NCBI GenBank assembly: GCA_026195255.1
Contig: JAPHSS010000021.1
Coordinates: 1-61,222 of the forward strand
Source of the DNA: Gammaproteobacteria bacterium
Lineage (GTDB): Bacteria; Pseudomonadota; Gammaproteobacteria; SZUA-229
Length of the DNA stretch: 61,222 bases
Direction of reading: 5' to 3'
The position numbers and the translations under genes were made by a program. Every line of letters starts with the position of its first letter. Position 1 is the first letter of the stretch. Positions 1 through 7,315 of this stretch are shown here, piece after piece. The notes beneath the pieces were generated by a model that was not told the DNA's origin, made no database searches, and saw nothing but the letters and a program-made list of their open reading frames with translations.

Positions 1-585
1 AGCCAAAAAATGTTTCCATCGAGGGGTAAAATTACAGGGATGTAATTTTAAGTTCTGTAAGCCTGGATGGCGCATCTGAACGACCCGGGAACAGAGTAGG
101 AATTAAGCAGCAATTTAATAGAGTTTAATAATTGTACATTTTTTGGGTATTCTCATCGTTTTTTGATGAGAACTAGCGAATAAAGGGTGGCTATTTCTTG
201 CTTACTATTTTGCAGCTGCAGGCAAAAAAGTGAGTCGCCAAAAAGGCGAAACCACAGAAATCAAGTTCCCATGAAGCTTAAGTATTGTAAGACCAGATCT
301 AAATCTGTGATTGATCTCGTTCCTATCACCTACGAGGGAACGAGTTATTAATTTAACATTTGCGTTCATTCGCGGTTTCTCCTGCTTCTGACTTTATCTC
401 GTTCCCATGCTCCCGCGTGGGAATGCATAGGTTTCGATGTACTAGCCCTCACTGGAATACTCACAACCTCTATGACAAAATCCACCCCACCAAAGAACCA
501 GATCAACTAACAATTATGCCTTTGTAATGCCGGCCCATTGTTGTGCTATTATCCACCTAATAAAAATGATCACAGAGGCAACACA
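1..585. other. Intergenic leader with REP-like palindromes
   Basis: I see no convincing gene in this stretch. It holds a short hairpin near 150-172, a palindrome at 316-344 (CTCGTTCC paired with GGAACGAG) and one copy of a dispersed palindromic repeat at 398-429. A fragment near 360-377 (TTGCGTTCATTCGCGG) resembles the inverted repeats at the far right end of the window. The region looks like repeat-rich intergenic DNA upstream of uvrY. Confidence 0.5.
398..429. repeat. Dispersed palindromic repeat, copy 1
   Basis: The core TTCCCATGCTCCCGCGTGGGAA is an imperfect palindrome, embedded in CTCG...TGCATA. The same 32-33 bp unit recurs after pgsA at 4265-4297 and 4371-4403. It resembles the REP-like elements scattered between genes in many gammaproteobacteria. 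Confidence 0.75.
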
Positions 586-1227
586 GTGTCTAAAATAAAA
601 GTCATGCTGGTAGATGACCATGATCTCATTCGATATGGCTTAAGACGCCTGCTCGAAGATCAGGCCGGAATTGAAGTTGTTGATGAAGCTAATAGTGGTG
701 AATTGGCACTTGAAAAAGTCCGACAGATAAAACCAGATGTCATTTTAATGGATATCAATATGCCGGGCATTGGCGGTTTTGAAGCCACCTCAAGACTCAG
801 TAAAACCCACCCGGAATCTAAAGTAATTGTGCTTACCGTGCACAGTGAAGGGCCACTGCCAAAACGATTACTTGAAGCAGGTGCTGTTGGTTATTTAACC
901 AAGGGTTGCCCGGTAGAAGAAATGGTTGAAGCCATTCAAAAAGTCAATGCGGGGCAGCGATATATCGCGCCAACTATTGCCCAGCAATTAGCGCTTTCTA
1001 TGTTGCCTGGTGAAGAGTCATTGATTGATGTTTTGTCACAACGTGAGTTACAGGTTTTAATAATGATTAGCCAGGGTATGCGTACAAACACCATATCTGA
1101 GCAGTTATCTTTAAGCCCAAAAACCATCAGCACCTACCGAAAACGCCTGCATGAGAAACTTGATGTTTCAAATGATGTAGAAATGATGCATCTCGCAATT
1201 AAACACGGTTTATTAGAAGCAGAATAA
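586..1227 (+). CDS. uvrY: UvrY/GacA-type response regulator
   Basis: A NarL/FixJ-family response regulator of about 213 residues, close to E. coli UvrY (218) and GacA. The N-terminal receiver domain begins KVMLVDDHDLIRYGL and has the phosphoacceptor aspartate in ILMDINMPGIGG. The C-terminal LuxR-type HTH reads LSQRELQVLIMISQGM and then SPKTISTYRKRLHEKL. I place the start at the GTG at 586, preceded by AGAGG seven bases upstream; the longer frame from 538 adds a non-homologous leader. In this family the partner is a BarA/GacS hybrid kinase, and the regulator drives CsrB/RsmZ-type small RNAs. The partner kinase is not in this window. Position directly before uvrC is the classical arrangement. 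Confidence 0.95.
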   Translation: MSKIKVMLVDDHDLIRYGLRRLLEDQAGIEVVDEANSGELALEKVRQIKPDVILMDINMPGIGGFEATSRLSKTHPESKVIVLTVHSEGPLPKRLLEAGAVGYLTKGCPVEEMVEAIQKVNAGQRYIAPTIAQQLALSMLPGEESLIDVLSQRELQVLIMISQGMRTNTISEQLSLSPKTISTYRKRLHEKLDVSNDVEMMHLAIKHGLLEAE

Positions 1228-1306
1228 TAATAAAAACAATAACTTAGTTATATTATTAAAAGTAGCTTATTGTTGAGTTGCAGTCTTAATATTAAAAATA
1301 TGCAGT

Positions 1307-1333
1307 AAAACGCCCGTTTATAACGGGCGTTTT
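1307..1333 (+). terminator. Rho-independent terminator after uvrY
   Basis: AAAACGCCCG and CGGGCGTTTT form a perfect GC-rich stem around a short TTTATAA loop, ending in T residues. It lies about 80 bases after the uvrY stop, so uvrY and uvrC are probably separate transcripts. Confidence 0.88.
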
Positions 1334-1719
1334 GCGTTTCTGGCTTATTTAATAACTCTAAAACATGTTTGTTGGTATTGTTAATCAATAAGTTACAGTA
1401 TCTTTTTGATGTAAAATATTATTTAAAATTCAGCCTGTTTTCAACCTCTAAAAGTGACTTATCAGGCGCCGTGGAACATTTATAAAACGATATTCAACAC
1501 CTGACAGTTACTAACATGCTGCTTAAAATAGTCGAGTCATTAGGATTTTTAAAATGGACGTTTCAATCTTTTATAACGCCCATCAACTTACGCATAAGCA
1601 GCTTAATGTGTGTTATTGAATTTACATTGAACCACCAGAATTTGCCCTTTCATAAAAATTTAAAAGCTAAATTTCAAAGCAGATTACACAAGTTGTGAGG
1701 GCTGTGGTTTAATACGCGC
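1334..1719. other. Intergenic region before uvrC
   Basis: This AT-rich gap probably contains the uvrC promoter. A 60-codon reading frame at 1516-1698 has no good ribosome binding site and no recognisable domain, so I do not accept it as a gene. Confidence 0.5.
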
Positions 1720-3573
1720 ATGTCAGAGTTATCCACAGAAACGGCGTTTGATGCCGAGCACTTTTTAAAGCATGTTTCATCCCGCGCGGGGGTGTATCGC
1801 ATGTATGATTTGAGTCAGAATTTGCTCTATGTGGGTAAAGCAAAAAACCTTAAAAAGCGACTATCGAGTTATTTTAGAAAAACCGGTTTGTCGATAAAAA
1901 CCCAGGCACTGGTTAATAAAATTCAGCAGGTTGAAGTCACCCTGACACATACCGAAAGTGAAGCGCTTTTACTTGAATCAAACCTGATAAAAGAACACCA
2001 GCCGCCTTACAATATTTTGCTGCGTGACGATAAATCTTATCCCTATATATATGTCTCCAGTAATGATGCCTATCCGCAAATTGTCGTTCACCGCGGAACC
2101 AAACGAAAAAAAGGCAAATATTTAGGCCCCTATCCCAGTGCCGGAGCAGTGCGAGACAGCCTGCAATTTATTCATAAACTATTCAAAATTCGCCAGTGTG
2201 ATGATACCTATTTTAATAATCGCTCACGGCCCTGTTTGCAATATCAGATAAAACGTTGCACCGCACCCTGTGTTGGTTATATCAGTGAGCAGCGTTATCA
2301 GTCAGATATTAATCACGCTTTAATGTTTCTTGAAGGTAAAAGCACCCAGTTAATAGAAGACCTGGTTGTAAAAATGGAAGCGGAATCTGCGCAGCTGGAT
2401 TTTGAAAAAGCCGCCATAAGCCGTGACCAGATTCGTATGTTACAAAAAGTCGTTGAGAAACAATATATCTCTGGTGACGATAGAGATGTAGATATTGTGG
2501 CCTGTTACTGCAATGGTGCCCAGGCCTGCGTGCAGGTGTTTTTTATTCGTGAGGGGCGCAACCTGGGTAATCGCAGTTATTTTCCAAAACTGCCAGAAGC
2601 CCTGTCTGAGACTGAAGTTTTATCTAACTTTGTTTCACAATATTATTTACAGCAACAGGGCGCACAGCAGGGCACCAGTGAAATTATATTGAGCCATGAA
2701 GTTGAAGACATGTCAGCTATGCAGCAAACCATTAGTGAGCATATTGGGCATAAAATTCGTTTAAGTAACCAGGTGAGATCTGACCGGGCGCAATGGGTAA
2801 AAATGGCCCTCAACAACGCTGAAACCGCACTAAAAGTTAGAATGAACTCCCGCTCAGGCATGTTAAAACGTTTTGAAGCACTGCAACAAGTGCTGCAGTT
2901 AGATGAGTTACCCACACGTTTAGAATGTTTCGATATTAGTCACACTATGGGCGAGGCGACTGTGGCATCCTGTGTGGTGTTTAATCTGGAAGGCGCATAT
3001 AAACAGGATTATCGTCGTTTTAATATAGATGGTATAGAGCCAGGTGATGATTACGCCGCCATGCGACAGGCCTTGCAACGACGTTATAGCAGCCTGAAAA
3101 AAGCCAAAAGTAACGGCGCTAAAATGCCCGATATACTCTTTATAGACGGCGGTAAAGGTCAGTTACGCCAGGCCGTTGAAGTAATGGACCAGCTTCAGAT
3201 AGATGACATTATGTTAATAGGTGTAGCCAAAGGTGAGGGCAGAAAAGCCGGTTTAGAAAAACTCGTGTTCAGTGATGGCAGGCCAGAGCTCTATTTACCA
3301 GAAGACTCCATCGCCTTTCATTTAATATTAAATGTACGTGATGAAGCCCATCGGTTTGCTATAAGTGGGCACCGGGCAAAACGAGACAAAACCAGAAGAA
3401 CATCACCGCTAGAGGCCATACCGGGGCTGGGGCCAAAACGCCGTCAAAACCTGATTAAACACTTCGGTGGAATGCAGGGTGTGAAGCAGGGTGGAGTAGA
3501 AGATTTGGCAAAAGTTCCGGGTATAAGTAGAAATTTAGCGCAGATCATTTATGATGTGCTGCGATCTGAATAA
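1720..3573 (+). CDS. uvrC: Excinuclease ABC subunit C
   Basis: UvrC makes the two incisions flanking a bulky lesion in nucleotide excision repair, acting with UvrA and UvrB in the cytoplasm. At 617 residues it has the family length. The N-terminal GIY-YIG nuclease is visible as GVYRMYD and then LLYVGKAKNLKKRL (residues 25-50). A UVR domain that binds UvrB lies near 205-240 (LDFEKAAISRDQIRML). The C-terminal RNase H-like nuclease contains ECFDISHTMG, and tandem helix-hairpin-helix motifs end the protein (IPGLGPKRRQNLIKHFGG, VPGISRNLAQIIYDVL). All key parts are intact. It sits between uvrY and pgsA, as in enterobacteria. Confidence 0.98.
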   Translation: MSELSTETAFDAEHFLKHVSSRAGVYRMYDLSQNLLYVGKAKNLKKRLSSYFRKTGLSIKTQALVNKIQQVEVTLTHTESEALLLESNLIKEHQPPYNILLRDDKSYPYIYVSSNDAYPQIVVHRGTKRKKGKYLGPYPSAGAVRDSLQFIHKLFKIRQCDDTYFNNRSRPCLQYQIKRCTAPCVGYISEQRYQSDINHALMFLEGKSTQLIEDLVVKMEAESAQLDFEKAAISRDQIRMLQKVVEKQYISGDDRDVDIVACYCNGAQACVQVFFIREGRNLGNRSYFPKLPEALSETEVLSNFVSQYYLQQQGAQQGTSEIILSHEVEDMSAMQQTISEHIGHKIRLSNQVRSDRAQWVKMALNNAETALKVRMNSRSGMLKRFEALQQVLQLDELPTRLECFDISHTMGEATVASCVVFNLEGAYKQDYRRFNIDGIEPGDDYAAMRQALQRRYSSLKKAKSNGAKMPDILFIDGGKGQLRQAVEVMDQLQIDDIMLIGVAKGEGRKAGLEKLVFSDGRPELYLPEDSIAFHLILNVRDEAHRFAISGHRAKRDKTRRTSPLEAIPGLGPKRRQNLIKHFGGMQGVKQGGVEDLAKVPGISRNLAQIIYDVLRSE

Positions 3574-3638
3574 ACCTCCGCTATTTACAAGTCCAGGTGT
3601 TTTAGAAACACAAATTGAAATTAAACGAATAAAACAAC

Positions 3639-4202
3639 ATGAAACTGAATATACCCAATAGCCTGACACTAACACGCGTCGCTTTTATCCCATTAGTCGT
3701 GTTTCTGTTTTTGCTACCAGAAGACACCTACCAATGGGCCAGACCCGCATCTGCATGGGTATATGGCCTGGCGTGTGTAACAGACTGGTTTGACGGTTAT
3801 TTTGCAAGAAAACTCGGCCAGTCATCAGACTTTGGTGCCTTTATGGACCCGGTGGCAGATAAGTTAATCGTTACCGTAGCGCTAATTATGCTGGTGTGGG
3901 CACATGATGATTTAATTATTCTATTCGGTGCCACCATTGTCATTGGCCGTGAAATCATTATCTCGGCCCTGCGAGAATGGATGGCCAAAAAAGGCAAATC
4001 TGACGCAGTAGAAGTCTCTCAACTAGGTAAATATAAAACCTTCGCACAAATGTTTGCACTGGGTTTCTTAATGCACAGAGACGACTGGTTAGGCATGGCA
4101 GTGCATGAAACCGGCCTGGTTTTACTAATACTGGCCTCAATACTAACCATCGCTTCAATGGTCGATTATTTGAAAGCCGCTTTAACAGCGGTAAGAAGTT
4201 AG
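3639..4202 (+). CDS. pgsA: CDP-diacylglycerol-glycerol-3-phosphate 3-phosphatidyltransferase
   Basis: PgsA transfers a phosphatidyl group from CDP-diacylglycerol to glycerol-3-phosphate, the committed step to phosphatidylglycerol and cardiolipin, in the inner membrane. The 187-residue product carries the CDP-alcohol phosphotransferase signature DG-x2-AR-x8-G-x3-D-x3-D, seen as DWFDGYFARKLGQ followed by DFGAFMDPVADK (about residues 48-74). Several hydrophobic segments follow. It lies 65 bases after uvrC. The tRNA-Gly-Cys-Leu cluster downstream is the E. coli order. Confidence 0.96.
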   Translation: MKLNIPNSLTLTRVAFIPLVVFLFLLPEDTYQWARPASAWVYGLACVTDWFDGYFARKLGQSSDFGAFMDPVADKLIVTVALIMLVWAHDDLIILFGATIVIGREIIISALREWMAKKGKSDAVEVSQLGKYKTFAQMFALGFLMHRDDWLGMAVHETGLVLLILASILTIASMVDYLKAALTAVRS

Positions 4203-4264
4203 GCTTTAAATAATATCATCTTCCAGAATGCCTGTGTCGTGCCGGTGACTTTACAGCGTTAGCC

Positions 4265-4297
4265 CTCGTTCCCATGCTCCCGCGTGGGAATGCATAC
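4265..4297. repeat. Dispersed palindromic repeat, copy 2
   Basis: Same unit as 398-429, with the TTCCCA...TGGGAA palindrome and the flank TGCATAC. It lies between pgsA and the tRNA cluster, so it could form a hairpin in a read-through transcript. Confidence 0.78.
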
Positions 4298-4370
4298 ACT
4301 TACCTATTGCGATGAAGCTACAAAATTTGACACGAAGGCGCTGAGACACAGAGAAAAGCATTTATATGTT

Positions 4371-4403
4371 CTCGTTCCCATGCTCCCGCGTGGGAATGCA
4401 TAC
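4371..4403. repeat. Dispersed palindromic repeat, copy 3
   Basis: Identical over its full 33 bp to copy 2 and in the same orientation, 73 bases downstream of it. Such paired REP-like units are typical of elements mobilised by REP-associated transposases, a remnant of which is present at 28.3-28.9 kb; that link is inference. Confidence 0.78.
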
Positions 4404-4631
4404 AAACCTCCAGCATCACCACAAACCCCCAGAAGCACACAAAGCCCCCTCAAACCCATTCCCACGTCCCCACGCAAGAAAGCATACAAAAATGCTCACA
4501 AAACAACCATCCATCCATAAACTCACTATGTCACTGAAAAATATTACAATTAAACTTAATTACCACTTGACCAAAAGCCAACGATCTCTATAATAGCGCC
4601 CTCTGTTTAAGGCAATAGCTAAACAGAATAT

Positions 4632-4706
4632 GCGGGTGTAGCTCAGCGGTAGAGCATCTCGTTGCCAACGAGAATGTCGAGAGTTCAATCCTCTTCACCC
4701 GCTCCA
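4632..4706 (+). tRNA. glyW: tRNA-Gly (GCC)
   Basis: A full cloverleaf: acceptor GCGGGTG pairs with CACCCGC, the TCTCG/CGAGA anticodon stem encloses TTGCCAA with anticodon GCC, and the T-arm is GAGTTCAATCCTC. CCA is encoded. First tRNA of the glyW-cysT-leuZ cluster known after pgsA in enterobacteria. Confidence 0.97.
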
Positions 4707-4748
4707 AATTGTAAATGTTCAGAAGTGGCTTTCTGAGCACTAACACTG

Positions 4749-4774
4749 AAACCTCGCCAGTCGAGGTTTTTTTG
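4749..4774 (+). terminator. Terminator-like hairpin between tRNA-Gly and tRNA-Cys
   Basis: AAACCTCG and CGAGGTTT pair around a CCAGT loop and are followed by a T run. It may end part of the transcripts or serve as a processing hairpin in a common tRNA precursor. Confidence 0.65.
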
Positions 4775-4789
4775 TTTATGAGTAGTAAA

Positions 4790-4863
4790 GGCGGGATAGC
4801 AAAGTGGCTATGCAGTGGATTGCAAATCCATCTACCTCGGTTCGACTCCGGGTCCCGCCTCCA
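4790..4863 (+). tRNA. cysT: tRNA-Cys (GCA)
   Basis: Acceptor GGCGGGA pairs with TCCCGCC. The anticodon arm GGATTGCAAATCC displays GCA, and the T-arm CGGTTCGACTCCG is intact. CCA is encoded at the 3' end. Confidence 0.97.
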
Positions 4864-4921
4864 TTTTTTACCACTGCCTAAGTGGGTTATGTGGAAGTTG
4901 GTAACAAAAGCTTCTATTAAT

Positions 4922-4980
4922 CATAACGAAAAATAGGTGTAGTAAAAAAGACCATCTGCCCAGGTGGCGTTGTGGTAGAC
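4922..4980 (+). repeat. Truncated upstream duplicate of the tRNA-Leu 5' end
   Basis: The stretch CATAACGAAAA...AAAGACCATCTGCCCAGGTGGCG recurs almost unchanged at 5009-5069, where it leads into the real tRNA-Leu gene. Here the tRNA part (from 4958) stops after the D-arm (GGTAGAC) and runs into unrelated sequence. It is therefore a 5' tRNA fragment carrying a copy of the tRNA leader, left by an imperfect tandem duplication or by recombination at this integration hot spot. Confidence 0.75.
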
Positions 4981-5045
4981 AGTCGATACCAATCGACCGC
5001 TTACAGAACATAACGAAAATAAGGGTGTTACAAGAAAGACCATCT

Positions 5046-5372
5046 GCCCAGGTGGCGAAATTGGTAGACGCAAGGGACTTAAATTTTTGAGCACCTAGAC
5101 AGGAAACTTCTAGCGTGAATGGAGTCAAATTCGGGGAAACCTTTCAGGTAATGCTGATGGCAATCCCGAGCTAAGCTTTAAAATGATTTTCGAATCATTT
5201 TGTTGAAAGTGTAGAGACTTGACGGCTCCTGCCTAACCTGCAATTTATTGCAGCATGGTGAAGAGAAAGTCCAGACCACAAATGCCATTTATGGCAGTAG
5301 CGAAAGCTATAGTTGGTAAGAAAATCCCTCGCCTTCACGGGCGTGCCGGTTCGATTCCGGCCCTGGGCACCA
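5046..5372 (+). tRNA. leuZ: tRNA-Leu (UAA), split by a group I intron
   Basis: The 5' exon (5046-5080) contains acceptor GCCCAGG, the D-arm and the first half of the anticodon arm up to GGGACTT. The 3' exon (5321-5372) resumes with AAAATCCCT, followed by a long class II variable arm, T-arm CCGGTTCGATTCCGG, acceptor CCTGGGC and encoded CCA. Joined, the exons give an 87-nt tRNA with an AGGGA/TCCCT anticodon stem and a CTTAAAA loop, anticodon UAA. This is the leuZ position of the enterobacterial cluster; E. coli leuZ has no intron. Function requires removal of the intron at 5081-5320. Confidence 0.95.
5081..5320 (+). ncRNA. Self-splicing group I intron in tRNA-Leu(UAA)
   Basis: A 240-nt insert sits directly after U34 of the anticodon and ends in the obligatory G (GGTAAG before AAAATCC). 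The conserved core elements occur in order: P (TCAAATTCGGGGAAACC), Q (GGCAATCCCGAGC), R (GTGTAGAGACTTGACGGC) and S (GAAGAGAAAGTCC). This is the IC3 pattern shared by cyanobacterial tRNA-Leu introns and the Azoarcus tRNA-Ile intron, and the start AAATTTTTGAGC resembles the cyanobacterial intron start. The site U34/A35 is the cyanobacterial tRNA-Leu site. It encodes no protein. Splicing would use external guanosine. Confidence 0.95.
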
Positions 5373-5403
5373 TATTGAAAGATGTGTAGCAATACACATC
5401 ATA

Positions 5404-5437
5404 AAACCGCATAGCTTATTAAGCTTTGCGGTTTTTT
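5404..5437 (+). terminator. Terminator after the tRNA cluster
   Basis: AAACCGCATAGCTT pairs with AAGCTTTGCGGTTT across a short ATT loop and is followed by seven T residues. It closes the tRNA-Gly-Cys-Leu transcription unit. Confidence 0.88.
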
Positions 5438-5502
5438 TATGCATGATTGATAATTTAACAGGCATGAATTTTATATCGCCACACAGCAAACATCGTCATC
5501 CT

Positions 5503-5970
5503 TTAACAATTTCTATTACGATTCCTTCCCCTGTATGTAGGCGTGAGCGCATGGCAGTTAGGGCACAGTAAACGTAAGTTTTTAAACCGATTGTCTTTAT
5601 TATTTCCATTAATATGATCAAGCTCTAAAGGTATTTTTTTACCTAACCATTCCTCATTTTTACAATTCGAACAAATGGGTTTTAATAGTTTATTACTGAG
5701 CAACCTTTTTTTAAGTTTATAAGACTGAATAGGTGATTTGTTTTCAAGGTAATCATCCAGTGAGTATTTAGCCCCTAAGGTTTTGCCTTTATTCCATGCC
5801 TGCCCAGTAAAGTGAGAAGTGTCTAGCGTATAAAATTTTATCGCCTTTTTAAGCACCGTATAATTTCCACCATAAGCCGCAACATTAAGCTTGAGCAGGG
5901 CTTGTCTTAAGGAGTAAGAGTTTTTAACGGCTAACTGAAGTTGTTGGAGTGTGTATTTGTATAGGTTCAT
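5503..5970 (-). CDS. HNH endonuclease family protein
   Basis: About 155 residues from the ATG at 5970 (a GTG at 6027 would add 19 residues without a clear ribosome site). The C-terminus has a zinc-braced HNH fold: CSNC, then LELDHINGNNKDNRFKNLRLLCPNCHA. The N-terminal half (YTLQQLQLAVKNSYSLRQALL, then GGNYTVLKKAIK) looks like a small DNA-binding module found ahead of HNH domains in phage and mobile-element nucleases. It converges on the intron-bearing tRNA-Leu gene, ending 130 bases after it. It could be a free-standing homing nuclease or an island nuclease; the sequence does not decide. No partner gene is adjacent. Confidence 0.8.
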   Translation of the reverse strand: MNLYKYTLQQLQLAVKNSYSLRQALLKLNVAAYGGNYTVLKKAIKFYTLDTSHFTGQAWNKGKTLGAKYSLDDYLENKSPIQSYKLKKRLLSNKLLKPICSNCKNEEWLGKKIPLELDHINGNNKDNRFKNLRLLCPNCHALTPTYRGRNRNRNC

Positions 5971-6065
5971 GCTCAATCCATTAGCAAGTAACGTGATTTT
6001 CTGAAAAACATCCTTAATAATTATCACAGCTGAATAATTACAATGTCCAGAGGTTTAGCTACTTA

Positions 6066-6158
6066 GCGGTCATCGAAAAATTGAAGCTGTAAGGGTGAAA
6101 TCGACCCATACCAGACTGTTGACTGTTTTAGTAATTATGTATTGTGTCCCCAGAACTC
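6066..6158. mobile_element. MITE-like element, partial copy C (right end)
   Basis: The last 93 bp of the element seen complete at 7316-7641, nearly identical from GAAGCTGTAAGGGTGAAATC to the terminal GTGTCCCCAGAACTC. The outer end lies exactly at the point where the abiEii reading frame breaks off, and the element supplies the stop codon. The left part of this copy is gone. Confidence 0.8.
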
Positions 6159-6372
6159 ATTTCAAAGCTATCCTGACATTTACTAGTGCATTTGTTCGTT
6201 CTTCCATGGGCAGATAAGCCAGATCAATATCAATGGAAAGCCTGGGGAAGTTATGTACGAAAAGATTAATAGCTGTGCCACCTTTTAAGGCGAAGCAATC
6301 TTCTGCAGAAACGAAGGGTAGTGTTCGAATTAAAAGCGAAACCTGTTTGTAATAGGGTGAGTTTCTATCCAT
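6157..6372 (-). pseudogene. AbiEii-type nucleotidyltransferase toxin, truncated
   Basis: Only the first 71 codons remain of a toxin family usually near 300 residues. The nucleotidyltransferase signature survives as ALKGGTAINLF and LSIDIDLAYLP. The frame ends where the MITE-like element begins: the TGA at 6159-6157 is built from the junction base plus the element end. In intact AbiE systems this protein is the toxin of a type IV toxin-antitoxin/abortive infection pair. The loss of most of the catalytic domain makes activity very unlikely. It follows its antitoxin gene by 6 bases. Confidence 0.85.
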
Positions 6373-6378
6373 GTTTAT

Positions 6379-7167
6379 TTACTCTGTCTGCTCGGTATTC
6401 AAAATGAAATGTTCTGGAACGGTTATTTGGTAACGTTTATCGAGTTTACCCCCTTGAACAATCTGGCGTTTACCAGAGCCCAGGTTAATGGCTGATTCAT
6501 CCAGTCGTTTAGCCCACGGATGATTGTAATAATGGGCAAGAAATAGATATAAGCGATTGCTTTTAACAGAGTTGCTGCGTTTCAAAATAGACTCTACTTT
6601 TTTGGGGCTGAGGCTTACAAGCCCCTGAAATAGTTCTGCAGCATGTTCAAATGAAATTAACTTTGGGATCGCTTCTAATACTTCATATGCAGCCAATTCA
6701 GGGTTACTTCCTTTGAGTGTTACTCCTTTTATATCTAGTGTAATCGTGTCGCTTTCTTTGGTGGTTTCAAGTTTATTGTTGGTCACAAACTTCCATTGGT
6801 GTTCATTGCTAATGAATTCAGGAAATGCCTTGAACCATTTTGGAATTAAAGCTTTGTTTTTAACGCTTAGCCAGATTGTTTCATTTTTGACCTGTAGGTA
6901 ATGAGACTTTCCCTGATATTTCAGGCTTGTTAGACCTGCGAGATGGGTGGAAACATTAAGCTGATCCACAAGACAGAGTATTGCATCCTGCCACTCTGGA
7001 TCTCGTCCTGGTCTGACATAAACGCCTGATCTTAATTTAATAAGCCATTTGCTTTGAGTGTATTTTTGAGCCAATGACGGCTGGATACCATTTTTTGTTA
7101 GCCATGATTGAAGAATGATGGAGCCTGATGATGTGTTGTTTAAGAGCCAGTTTAGCTTTGATGACAT
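6379..7167 (-). CDS. AbiEi-type antitoxin / transcriptional autorepressor
   Basis: A 262-residue protein of AbiEi type, apparently full length. The N-terminal winged-helix part (LTKNGIQPSLAQKYTQSKWLIKLRSG, then VYVRPG) is the DNA-binding end. The remaining domain (LNVSTHLAGLTSLKYQG and onward) matches the antitoxin portion of the family. Known AbiEi proteins repress their own operon and neutralise AbiEii. A 39-bp inverted repeat at 7221-7259 in front of the gene is the likely operator. The toxin partner downstream is truncated, so this is now an orphan antitoxin. Confidence 0.85.
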   Translation of the reverse strand: MSSKLNWLLNNTSSGSIILQSWLTKNGIQPSLAQKYTQSKWLIKLRSGVYVRPGRDPEWQDAILCLVDQLNVSTHLAGLTSLKYQGKSHYLQVKNETIWLSVKNKALIPKWFKAFPEFISNEHQWKFVTNNKLETTKESDTITLDIKGVTLKGSNPELAAYEVLEAIPKLISFEHAAELFQGLVSLSPKKVESILKRSNSVKSNRLYLFLAHYYNHPWAKRLDESAINLGSGKRQIVQGGKLDKRYQITVPEHFILNTEQTE

Positions 7168-7220
7168 AGTTACACCTAAAGTGCATAAATATTGAATTTA
7201 GTAAACCATTGGTTTGTTAT

Positions 7221-7259
7221 TTTGTCAATAATAACACTTTAAGTGTTACTATTGACAAA
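7221..7259. promoter_or_regulatory. Inverted-repeat operator in front of abiEi
   Basis: Two 19-bp arms around a single central T, with one mismatch: TTTGTCAATAATAACACTT and AAGTGTTACTATTGACAAA. A smaller palindrome AAACCATTGGTTT lies at 7203-7215, closer to the start codon. The position fits an AbiEi autoregulatory operator; binding is inferred. Confidence 0.7.
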
Positions 7260-7315
7260 TATATAAACTATGAAGTCTATCGAATGAGTTCATCAATGAG
7301 TTAATGTGGAGTTCT

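Larger units (their letters stand above)
4203..4631. other. Repeat-containing gap between pgsA and tRNA-Gly
   Basis: No gene is supported here. The gap contains two copies of the dispersed palindrome, a degenerate third copy around 4455-4495, and probably the promoter of the tRNA cluster (TCTATAATAGCG around 4588-4600 offers a TATAAT box). Confidence 0.5.

Noticed and set aside
1516-1698. 60-codon plus-strand frame before uvrC
   Set aside because: No ribosome site, no domain and composition like intergenic DNA; it ends just before uvrC and is probably leader sequence.
4284-4593. Overlapping frames in the gap between pgsA and tRNA-Gly
   Set aside because: They run through the palindromic repeats and have Pro/Lys/Thr-rich repeat-derived translations without start signals.
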